Assembly (NCBI GenBank): GCA_024811115.1 | Contig: JAKOGH010000905.1 | Location: forward strand, 109,296 to 173,295 | Direction of reading: 5' to 3' | DNA from: Terana coerulea | Taxonomy: Eukaryota; Basidiomycota; Agaricomycetes; Polyporales; Phanerochaetaceae | Length of the DNA stretch: 64,000 nucleotides | Shown here: piece by piece, positions 1 to 10,415 of the stretch | Layout of the letters: each line of letters starts with the position of its first letter | Position numbering within the stretch: the stretch's first letter is position 1 | The notes under the pieces: model-generated | Database searches by the model: none | Seen by the model: only the letters and a program-made list of their open reading frames with translations | What the model was told of the DNA's origin: nothing | Program-made: the position numbers and the translations under genes

Positions 1-1341
1 TTGGGAGCGACTTCTGCAGCAACCACCCACGGCAATGGGCCCCACCCGATGCAGTAGAAGACCGCATACAAGTACACGGCGACGATAGAGACGTAAGATG
101 CTGGGACGATGGTGGACTGTGGATGGAGCGCGGAGAACCCGCCTATCCAGAACATCATGAGGCCTTGGCCCAGTCCACCAATGAGCAAGCAGCGCTTTCT
201 ACCCAGTCCTTCCACGGCGAACATAAGGACAATCGCGACGGAGATGGTCTTCACAATCCCGTAGATGCCTGTGGCGAACAAGCCGGAAGTGGTGCCAGAT
301 ATTCCAAGGCTGGAAAAAATTGTTGGTGAGTAGTAGTTGATGGCGTTGGTCCCGGTGGCTTGCTGGAAGAACATGACGAGGGCAGGAATGAAGCAGCGAA
401 GAGCGGTGGTGCGTGATTCGCACATCATAATTAACTGCTTGAGGATTGGGGTTTTCTCCTTGCCATCGAAGTCGGCCTTGATCTCCTCAAGAGTAATGAG
501 CACACTCTGGTCGTTTGGATGAGCTCCGGATGCCCGAGCTAGCGATTTGGCGGCACGATCATAGTGACCATGCTCGGCGAGCCAGCGCGGTGATTCAGGC
601 TGGAAGACCATGAGAGTAACGAAGATGACACCGGGGACGAGCTGGATGATCAACGGCATCCGCCACTGCATCTCGTCCGCAGGCGAAAAATTCATACTAG
701 CACTGTAATTCACCCAGTCTGCAAAAATATTATGTCAGTTGCACATAGACAAGCTTGCAATATGTAGACGTACAGCTCAGCATGATGCCTATGTTATTCG
801 CCAGCTGGATCATGCCCGTGCAACGACCCCGAATGGACTTTGGAACAGACTCCGAAACGTACGCCGGGATCAAGGCCGACACCATGCCAACTCCCAACCC
901 GGCGAAGAACCGACTGAAGTAGAAGACGCTGAGGGCAACATGTCGGGATGACCCAAGGCCAACGATAGCCTGAATAACACTACCGATGAGATAGATGATG
1001 CCAGACAAAACCAGGATTGGTTTGCGTCCGAACGTGTTTGACAAGTAGCCTGTGCCCAGAGCACCGAAGCTAGACTCCCGATCGTCAGCACCGTCATTGA
1101 CTCAATGAAATTCAGCGACGTACAAGCAACCGCCTTGCAGCGCAGAAACAATATTACCCGAGATATTGGCGTTTGCGGACGCGCTTAGCTCGTTGAGGCC
1201 GAAGTAGGTCTTGAAGGATGGAAGCGCGAGTACGCCACCGATGAGGCCTATGTCCCAGCCATAAAAGATGGAGCCCATAGCAGCGGAAGAGGCAATGGCA
1301 TACGCGTGGCGGTATCGAATAACGTCGTCAAAGTAGCCCAT
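1..1341 (-). CDS. MFS sugar/quinate transporter (3' end beyond window)
   Basis: Major facilitator superfamily sugar porter, expected to move a hexose, quinate or similar solute across the plasma membrane by proton symport. The start ATG is at 1341. Two introns are clear, 1123-1070 (54 bp) and 773-719 (55 bp); splicing gives one open frame to the left edge. Family marks: FYGWDIGLIGGVLALP in helix 1, NTFGRKPI (loop 2-3 GRK/R signature), PESPRWLAEHG after helix 6 (the sugar-porter PESPR motif), QQATGTNAINYYSPTIF in helix 7, EGLGRKR in loop 8-9 and GWGPLPWVVAAEVAP in helix 10. The last motif resembles fungal quinate permease (QutD/Qa-y) relatives more than high-affinity hexose carriers, but the substrate cannot be fixed from sequence. 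About two helices and the C-terminus lie outside the window. No frameshift is seen. Confidence 0.93.
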
Positions 1342-2093
1342 GTTGTTGAACACCGTTCAGGAAAGAGGATATGCAGCTGAAACCTGAGAGGTGCGTGAAG
1401 TCAGATCCGTTCGGGTGTCCGTAATGTGAAGACTCCCAAGCTGTAGTTAGCGAAAATCCAACTAGCCTACCCAGTCATCAAGTGAGGAGAGGGATGCTCG
1501 TTACCTGCGTGGTCCCGCAATTTGTGCAAACGAGAGCTGATCGCCGTCGAAGGGTCAGGCGCCTACGAGCACCGTGGGGCAAACGCTTGGCACGAACCAA
1601 TCAGGAGATGACAGAATGGCCGCGTCGGCTGGAGGATCTTTTCAACCCTGGACCTGCTGACTGAGAGTCGTCAAATGCTGCGGTCCGGGAATCGTGTCGT
1701 CGCTTTCGTGAACTTTTGTCGCTAGGCGTCGACGATCGCCCATACTCTAGCTTTTTGTTCCCGGACGAAGAGGCCAGCAAAGGGTGTCGAGTCTGTGTCT
1801 CTTTCATCTGACTTGGCTCATGTTGGAGGGGGAGTTTACCGTGACGGCGACGCCACGAAGCTAAGACCGTGAGATTTACTTGCTGGATTCGTGTGACGGC
1901 CTCAGAGGACTATTACTAAGCAAGATATATAATAGACGCTTCAGCGCTTGGGCGTCGACGACTCAGTCCCGAGAGGCAGAGCCTTTCTGACTCTTGCGCT
2001 AAGTACGCTACGCGCATCCCCTCTACTTCACTCAGCTCTTGCCATATTTTTGGCTGACCTCTGCTTGCTTCAAGAAGAATTGTCACCCCAAGT
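1342..2093. other. Divergent promoter region, transporter / Irc21-like gene
   Basis: No convincing gene. Short open frames here (for example 1601-1807 on the minus strand) are low-complexity and have no recognisable domain. The stretch separates two divergently transcribed genes, so it should hold both promoters. Confidence 0.5.
1926..1934 (+). promoter_or_regulatory. TATA-like box upstream of the Irc21-like gene
   Basis: TATATAATA lies about 160 bases before the ATG at 2094, followed by a pyrimidine-rich leader. Position and composition fit a core promoter; there is no other proof. Confidence 0.35.
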
Positions 2094-2952
2094 ATGACCT
2101 CCTATTTGCGCACTTGGATTTCCTCGCAATTCACAACTGCTGAGGTTACCCCCGGTCTCACTATCCCAGAAGCACCCAGCATTATCCCTCCTCCACAGGA
2201 CGACGAAGACGATGATGACACGGACACGGTTCGAGGGGAAGATGATAACGATGATGCACCTCCAGCATTCCCCAGCCTGAATAGCGCACAACGACTGGAT
2301 ACCGGAAGCAAGCAGTCGACTACCACACCAGCGATCTCCAGTATTCTGAGCAATCCGGATCGAATGCCGCCGCCACCGCTTCCTGGACTGGCCACACGAC
2401 AGCCAGGGGTACCGAGCCTGTCTAGCTCCTCGGAGTGCCAGCGAGCTCGAGCTCACTGGCTCCTCCACTATCTACGCTGAAAGCTCCCGCGAAGAAGTCC
2501 CGCAAGGTTGCTTTGGCACCTGGGCATGGGCCACTTGACTGGGCGAACCTGAAGAAGTCGGGGACAGACCTTCGAGTGCGTGCCAGTCACAACCCATTGC
2601 GTTTCACTCTGACCCGAAGCTATGAACTATCAGGGTGTGGAGTCGTTGTTGCGTGTAACGCCCTCTATGCTGAAACTGCACAATAAGAAAGACGACGCCT
2701 GGTCTGCGTTCAACGGGAAGGTCTACAATATGACCGCTTACCTGCCATACCATCCTGGAGGAGAGAAGGAGCTCATGCGCGTCGCGGGACGGGATGGGAC
2801 CAAGCTCTTCTGTGTGTCCTGTTCTGAACCTTTCGCGGATGCCAACCTCTCATCCATTCTCATGCTCTCTCTTAGCTCTGACCCATGCATGGGTGAATGT
2901 CGATTATATGCTGGATGGGTGCATGGTCGGCTTTTTGGTGGCCGATTCATAG
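2094..2952 (+). CDS. Irc21-like cytochrome b5 heme-binding protein
   Basis: Small cytochrome b5 fold protein of the fungal Irc21 type, an electron carrier thought to work with a b5 reductase. The N-terminal ~100 residues are acidic and Pro/Ser-rich (DDEDDDDTDT, then APPAFPSLNSAQR). Next come the Irc21-type motif KVALAPGHGPLDWANLK and the b5 core: WSAFNGKVYNMTAYLPYHPGG carries the first heme-ligand His in HPGG, and the exon after the last intron supplies the second in LTHAWVNVDYMLDG. Introns: 2576-2633 (58 bp, phase 0) and 2812-2875 (64 bp). The frame breaks near 2430; one extra base there joins VPSLSS to ASSSSLAPPLSTLKAP. A 101-bp intron at 2341-2441 would also restore the frame but removes a Pro-rich segment, so I prefer an indel. 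The predicted protein is soluble, with no membrane anchor. Confidence 0.85.
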
Positions 2953-3336
2953 CATCCTTGGGGGTTTGGACCTCCAAAGACATCCTTGTAATAAACCTTA
3001 GCTGCATACATTCATCTTACACCGTATACACTATACTATCCTCACGTACCCAACCCTAATAGTCATCAAATTGCCATAGACCTTGTTCCCCATCTTCAGT
3101 TTGCGGAGCGCCGATGCCTTGCGCCGTGTATCACAAGGTTTCACAGCTATCAAGCTGGCTCACGAGCGCTTCGCTTTTTCCTTCCGGCATCTCCTGCGGG
3201 AAGCCATGTTGCGACCTCCCACCCTGACCTCTCTCACCTTGTCTCTACCAACTGTGTTCATTGGCGTCCTACTTTGGAACCGAAAAATCATTGATAACTG
3301 AACTCATCCTTGCTCCTATCTCATGACGATTTCATC
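2953..3336. other. Intergenic, 384 bp
   Basis: 3' flank of the Irc21-like gene and leader of the next gene on the same strand. The open frame at 3083-3301 has no ATG near its beginning and no recognisable content. Nothing else is seen. Confidence 0.5.
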
Positions 3337-6300
3337 ATGCACACAACTCTGCACGCAAACGACGGCTCGAACTCAGAACACAACTTTCCATCCACCTCTG
3401 GCCACTACTATGCGAACCGCGGCTACAAGAAACGTGGATCATTCTCTCGCGGACGTGGTCAGTTTCCCTACCGCAAGGGAAGTGGCTCATACCAGCGGAG
3501 AGAGGTGAAGGAGGAGCCTTCAGACCCGGGGCCGTCCTTGCTGCACCGAATAGATGTAGAGCCCAGCTCGTTGCTGAGTCGAATCAGCCCTACCCGCGTC
3601 GCCCGTACACCTCCTCCACTTTCTCTTGCAGACCGCCTCGCTGGGCCGTCAAGGGCTGAGGCGTATAGCAGGGGAGCGAGCAATCATGAGGCAGATGAAG
3701 ACAGCATCGCGAGCTCAACGAACAGCACACCACAGAAACGCAAATCCATGAACGATATTCTTGTGAGTTGACCGAGTTGCACTTCGGCGATGCGGGCACT
3801 GATGGGAGCGATGTAGGCAGAGCAACTCATTGCATCTGCTCTCGCACAAGGGAAGCTGCAAATAGAGAACGGTGGCCGGTCGGAATCGCCTACTTCTGAA
3901 GCAGCAGTCGACACCATCTTAGGCGATGAAGATGAACGTGAACGCAGCCCTTCGCCTCCGATGCCCGACCACACTCTCCGCGAGGGCAGCGCAGGCGTAT
4001 CATCTCAACCAGCTGCGACATCATCCCGTTCTGCTAGTGTAGATAGGACGACACTCATCGAACAAGCCAAGGCACTACTTGTGCCCATCATCATGCAGAA
4101 TGCACGGCTACGAGATCCGGACGCAGAAACCTCTGTACTGAAGGAGAGAGTCATGTCACTTATCACCGATGATCAATGTCTCCAATTCATGAAGTTTGCC
4201 AAAGATTTTCGTGGCCAGCGGGATGGGAAGCAAGCTGAGGGGTAGTCAGATGGGTCTATTGGCGATGATGCAGAGCACGGTTGCGGGTAAACCTCCCGGC
4301 ATGATTGCTACGAGTATCCGAAGTTCGAACCCCGTATCGTTTATTCAAGGCTCATCCGACAGTTCTGGGTTGCTGCAGAAAACTCGGGAGCAGAAGAAAG
4401 AGTCTATGGACGACAAACAGAGCATACATAGGGACCGCCGAAACTCGTCGGGTTTCACGACGGATGGAGGAAGCACGTTGAGAAAGGAATCCATTGGCGA
4501 GGTGTCAGGGCCGCACGCAAGTGCCACAACGCTACCGGCAAGTGACAGTGGGTCCACCTTGAAGAGAGCCAGGGAGCATAGTCCGCAGACGGACGAGTCT
4601 GCCCGTCCAAACAAGGCGTTGCGGCAGACTTCGTCAATCGGCGATGGCGCTCCCAGCACTTCGCGGCCGCTCATCAAACGGTCGCAGAGCAGTCCGGCAG
4701 TCGACGCCTGACCGCTCTCTGACGTCCACTGGTTCTCCGTCGCAAGCATTCAAGGAGCCCCCGAATGCGCCCCGAGCTATGCGAGCAAAGTCTAAGTTAC
4801 GTTCTCAGTCACCCGGAAGGAGGAGTTCTTCGATGGATCTTGGCAGCGATCCTATCCGCCGTCCTTATTCCACTAACTTTTCTAGCGTAACGACAGCGGC
4901 GTCGGTGAGCACAACTGTGCGACCGCCTCAAATCACTGCGGCGTTGCTACCGTCGTCTTCAGCGACATCTTCTATGTCTTCCGAACAACGCCCATCTGGG
5001 CTTCTTAGCGTTGTGGGGAATTTGAAGTTTGGCCACTCTCCGTCGCCTGGGATGTCGGATATGGATATCGACACCGCACCAGCTACTCCGGCAAATGGTC
5101 CTTCGACAGTGCTACCTACGGAAGCGTCGGCCACGTCTGTTGCAGCGACTGCTGGGCAGATAATGGCGAAGTCTCGTGAAGGTCCTGTGCTGACCAGTCC
5201 AGAAACGGAGCGTACGGAAACCGATGAATGGCCTTCCTCTCTTCCTGTTATTTTTACGGCATCGAATGCTGCCACGAGTGCCCAGTCAGGAACGATACCA
5301 AATTCGTCGGGAAGTGTAGCTGAAGATCGTATGGTCGCCTCTACCGCTCTATCTTCCGTTACGGGATCGTCTGCAGCATTACCAGCGGGAAATGATCCTA
5401 GCGTCGTAGCTATGACCCCCAGGCATCGGATGTTACCATCAATACCTCGCTTGATTCAGGCCTTCATCCTGTACCGAGTGGACCCTCCATTACACACACA
5501 ATGTCTCCGCCTAACGAACTTGGCTCTGGATCTCTCCCTCCTCCTACGTCTAACCTTGCAGCAAATCAACTCCAGGATGTTTCACGTGTATCATCTAGTA
5601 CAGCGGAGAGTCATGGCCGGATCGAGAAACCCTCTCAGCCTAGTAGGAACGCGCGCATACCGCTGTCTGTCACCATCCCCGAGGCTGGAACCGCCACAAT
5701 AAGCGCGTCTGAACCGAAAACAGAGCCGCTCTTAGCCTTGTCAAGTGTGGGATTGCTCAGCACTAGCTATTCCCTGCCAGGATCTCCAACCGACCTTTCG
5801 TGGAGCCTCAAGAACGCCGAAGCTATGGAAGCACGGAAGGCACTCAAGAGGGGAAATCTCAGTCCTGAGGAGCTCAGTCGCTGCCAAGGTCTCGTCGAAT
5901 GGCAACGAATAGACGGCCGGGATCGGAAACGCATCAACAAGGAGAGGAAGAAACAACAGACGCGTACACCTTCGGGTGCGCAGGGGTCAGCACATTCGCG
6001 GACGGCGCCGACCAGCTTCACCGGACAAACAAGCATCAAAGTGGAAACTCCAGCGCCGGTCCTCAATATTCCAAAGGTCGGGCTGGGGATACAGGTAGCT
6101 GACAAGGCGCTCCCGTCGGAATCTGTACCGGCGACCGCGTCAGTGGAAATGCCGCATGTTGAGACCGCCAGTGGCGATGAAGTGGTTTTGCCACCGGAGG
6201 GTGGAAAGCCTATACGCGAATTATCCGCTGCAGCAGGCGAGCCGATGCAAGTGGATGGAGACCGTAAGGACAAGAAGCCTTTGGACGAGGATGTGCCTGA

Positions 6301-7171
6301 AACGAGCAAATCTAAACATGCCGCACAGGAGCAGCCGATGACAGGTGTGGAGGACGATACCAGCGCAACTGACGTATCTGTCATGCACCCGGTTGCTGAA
6401 CCGGTTATCGAAACCGTCGGCATACCTCGAAAGCCAGCGGGATCACCACAGCCCGCCGCTCTCGCAGAACGTCGTCTTCCCGCTCTGTGTTTCGCAGAAC
6501 TTGGCAAACCTCAGCCACAGGTGCTCGAGCTGCCTTTCACTGTCGACATAGAGCTTGCCGACGCTGTTTGCCGGTGGACCCAGCGGCGAAAGACCTTCGA
6601 GTACGTTGCATGTATGCTGTTTGGCAGCTCCATCTTACCTTTTTTTCGCCAGCCGCTCGGCTCTGCATGTGACGTTCCACCTGCTATGTCTCCCTGTCGC
6701 TGAAGTTCAGCGGGTGCATGAGAGCACTGACGCATCCGTATCACCGGAAGACTTTGCGCGCCGGATTCGAAGCATAGACACCAAGTGGCCTCGCCGTGGG
6801 CAGCTCATGGTCACTCTGAATCATGACACCGACTCGGAGGTGACTTGGCTTCCGTACAAACTAGTACGTTCCGTGAACGTCGCCTCCTTACCATAAATGC
6901 TCACTCGCTTGCGTAGAACCCTGGAGACGGGCCTCTCGACATCACCGCGCATATCATATCTGGGCAGAACACGGTCCGACTCGTCCAGCTGGCAGGACTG
7001 GCCGACCGCGTCTTCATACTTTACATCGGCGTTCCATCCGCCGAGGAGCAGGACGAATTCATCCCAGTTCAGAGCTGGGACCGTTGGGCGAGTAGCGTGC
7101 AGCTACCGGCCTCCGCGAAGACACAGGCTCTCTCCACATCTACGCATACTCCGCCGACCTCAAGCCCGTAA
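3337..7171 (+). CDS. Large disordered protein with C-terminal PINIT-like domain (copy 1)
   Basis: Unknown protein of roughly 1,200 residues. It starts at ATG 3337 with an RG/Tyr-rich stretch (GYKKRGSFSRGRGQF) and a KEEPSD motif resembling a SUMO-acceptor site. Hundreds of Ser/Thr/Pro-rich residues follow, then a folded C-terminus from about 6500: LELPFTVDIELADAVCRW, HVTFHLLCLPVAEVQRVHE, and PLDITAHIISGQNTVRLVQL with DRVFILYIGVP. Introns 3763-3816, 6601-6652 and 6864-6916 are clean. Three frame breaks sit at homopolymers: one G too many at 4239-4242, one C too many at 4707-4708, one C missing at 5416-5420. The C-terminus matches the gene at 17.0-21.7 kb. The last block resembles the end of the PINIT domain of SUMO E3 ligases, but no SP-RING is present. 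A nuclear scaffold role is inference. Confidence 0.8.
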
Positions 7172-7785
7172 TTATCGTAATTTATCATTCTCATGCAGAT
7201 TTCTTGGCCGCGATATATTCTTCATGTCCTGTACTCACTTCGTATTGTAATCCAATACTGCTTCAACCATCACCTCACTGGAGTAGCAGCAACCTGTATG
7301 ATCATTGATGATATTGAGCTCTGCGGTTTACGAACTTCGCCACAACCACGCAAATGCAATTCTTTGTGCAATGTCGGTGAACATTGTCACAGTCGTCAAT
7401 GCATCGAGTTCGTGCTGTACTCCGTGGAGGCTGATGCCCGTATGCATGCTGCGCGCCACAATCTCATCTCGGATGCACTCATCACTCCCGTTGTGTGCCG
7501 TTGTTGGACAAAACACATCTCGCAGACCGGTGAGGCCTTGTTTGATCCTGTGGGTCTGGATCGCGGAGCTGATATTCAACAAAGTAGAGCGGAGATTACA
7601 AGTCGGAGAGTATCTGGCAAAGCAAGAGAGCGCTAGCAAAATGAGAAAACTTAGACAGAGAAGGAAACAAAACACAGCTGATGGGTATTGGTCAGTATCC
7701 CCACAGGAAGCGTATGGTGTAGAGCACTCACCAACGGGAAACAATATTCAACCAGAACCCGTAAATGAGAAGGCGGCCATGTGAA
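7172..7785. other. Convergent intergenic region
   Basis: Lies between two genes that end facing each other. Long but unsupported open frames exist on both strands (7305-7784 plus, 7328-7744 minus). They overlap each other, lack recognisable motifs and have composition unlike neighbouring exons. Expected content is 3' UTRs and polyadenylation signals. Confidence 0.45.
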
Positions 7786-9278
7786 CTACTGCGGGCTGAA
7801 ACGACAGCCTTGAGCATGGTTCTCCATGGTCTCCTTGCGAGTGTACAGGCGATTACAATGAGGGCAAGGAAACTTTATACCTTCTGTAACGGGATCGCTT
7901 GGTGAGTATCTCAAGTCAAGAACCAAGATGTTGAAGACACTCACTATGAATGGACTCGTCGTGCCTTTTTAGGTCCTGGGGGCGGCCAAACGTGCTGGCG
8001 CATCGTCTACCTTCCGAGTCAACGTACAGACACGGTATTGGCTTCGCCTTCTTCACTGCCTTGGCCTCGGCGTGCGTTCGCTTAGCTTGAGGTGTCTCGT
8101 CCGAGCTCTCCAGGTCTGCTTTGCGCTTTCCCAAGGCACTTGCTACTAGCGGCGGAGGGTGAAACCAAGGCTGTCGCGCCAGAGTCGATTTTGGATGACC
8201 CCGCCACAGGGTACCCCAGCGGCGATGATCCGACTGCTGGTTCATGGCCGTACGGTGGTGCACATTGGTTTGGGGTATGGTCGAAGCCAGAGGTGGTGTC
8301 CCAAAAATCGTCCTGTGGCAGCAAATCCGAGGCTGACCAAGCTGACCAGTTTGTCCCAAGTGCAGGCTGTTCTTCCTTGTGCGATCCCTGAGCGGGTAAG
8401 ATGGCAGAGCTGGACCCTGATACGTAGGAAGCCGCACATGGCCAGCCGGAGAACGACAGAGGGCTCTGGCTGGATGGGCCATCATGCCGAAGGCGCTTGA
8501 CAGAGTATTCCTCAACCTTCGGCTGGCGTTCGCGCTTCATTGGCGAGCAGTGTGTGCTGCCAAATAAGCTCTCCTCGTCATGCGTGCCTGACTCTTCGCA
8601 TCCCACGGCTGCCATTTGACTTGATCCCTGGATCGTCAATGCTTCTGTTGTGTAACTGGGCGGTTTGATCTCGAAAGTCGAGGCGCTGTTTGCCGGACAG
8701 AGACCGCATGGAGCTGCAGGTGGGGGCTCCTCAAAAGCTTCGGGCGAGTTGATCCTGTCGGCGGCGGACGTGGCGAGTTCTGACCCCAGAGGGCCCCTTG
8801 CACAGTTTCTTCGCGAGGTTGAAGCAAAAGTCGGGGTCGTCAAGGGCTCGTAAAAGTAGCAATTCCGCTGGGGGAGAATACCAAGGAGCCGGTGACGGCG
8901 TTGCCGCTAAAGAGACTGAGTCTTCTATTGTGACAGTGCCGTCATATGCAGCTGGGTTTTCTTCCACTTTCGTGCTCGAGGAGCTTTCTGCGTGAGGGGA
9001 AGCAGGCGGAAACACGACAGGTGCCGGGAATAGTGTGGCGGGGACGTTGGTGTTCCCACCAGTTGTTCCAAACCATGGTGAGGTATCCTCCGGATGCATA
9101 GACGGCCAAATCGTATTGTAGTAGAGATCATCGAGTATTCCCTGGAAGTCTGGGTCAACGAATCAGCCCTTTTGTTCGGCAAGCGAGAACGTAATGATGA
9201 CGCACCTGATGATTCCATGCGCTCTTCCCACGTATGAAATGGCCGTTCTTGGTACAGCTCGCTGTAGTCTGCTTCCAT
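7786..9278 (-). CDS. C2H2 zinc-finger transcription factor
   Basis: DNA-binding regulator with two adjacent C2H2 fingers at the extreme C-terminus: CLYVDSEGRRCASTFGRPQD with LKRHDESIH, then CPHCNRLYTRKETMENHAQG. Before them lies a nuclear-localisation-like basic stretch (GKRKADLESS, AEAKAVKKAK). The N-terminus MEADYSELYQERPFHTWEER and the FQGILDDLYYNTIWPSM segment are the only ordered-looking parts of the ~420-residue protein. Exon 1 is 9278-9206. The intron 9205-9150 ends CCCAG, and the last intron 7944-7884 (61 bp, GTGAGT...TTACAG) joins the fingers. Two frame changes, at 8784-8787 (GGGG on the coding strand) and 8130-8132 (GGG), are each cured by dropping one G. Introns of 49 and 61 bp could also be drawn there, but single-base correction keeps more sensible protein. 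Target genes are unknown. Confidence 0.82.
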
Positions 9279-10415
9279 GTTTTTGCGGCGGGACAGAGGT
9301 GGGAGAGATGAGTGAAAGGAGCTGGGTAGAGGCAAGAGCGGGTGTGCTGCAGTGCATTTTGGAGGCACCTGAGTGGTATATCTCGGGCGCGCGAAGGAGT
9401 ACTTCTGGCACGTTCCTCCACGGCACCAGTCGCTAGTGCGCAAAGGGGAATGTCAACCCTTACTGCGTATGTTAGAAATGCATTGAAGAGCTTAGAATGC
9501 CTACTTACTCATTAGTGAACTCGCACCGCTTCCTGCCTCTATGTGGGTCCGAGGCCCTGATCATGGCGGAGCCACGCAACCGACGCCCGCCAGGAACTGC
9601 CCTCGCTTATTTTAGAGGCTGAGTAGTCCCGGAATCCGGCCAGCGTGACTACGTCTCCATACTCTGCGGAATGGTGGCGTCGGGACTGCCTAAAACGAGC
9701 TCGGCGGCCTGTCGGCGGCTGTGTCCGAGCAAGCGGGCGGGCGGGCGGGCTTGGACTGCAAAGCGATGCGCTCGGCGGCGGGGTACAAGACGCACCAGAG
9801 TTGGCATACCAAGCAAAAGAGAGTTGCAAGACACGCTACTAAGAGCAATTGCCCATCAGCATCCGAGTCCAGACAAAAGCAACGTACAATAGCCTGGGTA
9901 CTTACTTACGGCATCTCGACAGCGTGGCGGAATATGGCCTATACCCGGCTAACTCTGTCATGTCTGACCAGACTCAAGTAGAGGCAGTAGAGCCAACTTC
10001 AGAACTAGAGTCTAGTGTCCACATAGTTGTCTGGTGTCGTTGAAGTTCAGAGTCAAGGGCGTCGTCGCCATTTAGCTTTACGAAATGATGTCAAAATTTC
10101 GGCGTCAAAGCCTCCGCTTGCCATATATGGATTGCCATGCGACCGCACCATGACCGAAGCCACCCGTTTGACGGCATGAAGCAGAACCTCAACAAGTATG
10201 TGATTGTTATGATAAATTCGCACAACCATAACGATATTGCGGTAGCGGGAGTGGTGCTGATTGAACAATGCATTGTAATATACAGTAAAGTTGGTCGTAT
10301 GAAAATGAGGGGCAGCTCTAAGTAAGCAAACTGTAGATGGTAAGCGTAGTAAGCTATGGAAACACAGGGGTGCGACAGGACAGCGTAGAAAGCAAATTAT
10401 GAATCATCCAATTCA
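9279..10415. other. Intergenic, no gene seen
   Basis: Promoter side of the zinc-finger gene and 3' side of Lon. Includes a short GGGC tandem run near 9734-9750. Several overlapping open frames on both strands near 9540-10320 have no recognisable content. Confidence 0.45.

Noticed and set aside
4242..5401. Extra introns of 44-73 bp to join frames in the first disordered-protein gene
   Set aside because: Donors would be poor (GTAGTC, GTCGAC, GTTACG), whereas one-base homopolymer corrections at 4239-4242, 4707-4708 and 5416-5420 join the frames without losing sequence.
5767..6507. 246-codon minus-strand frame
   Set aside because: Antisense to the disordered region of the 3337-7171 gene, whose plus-strand frame connects through regular introns to a homologous domain.
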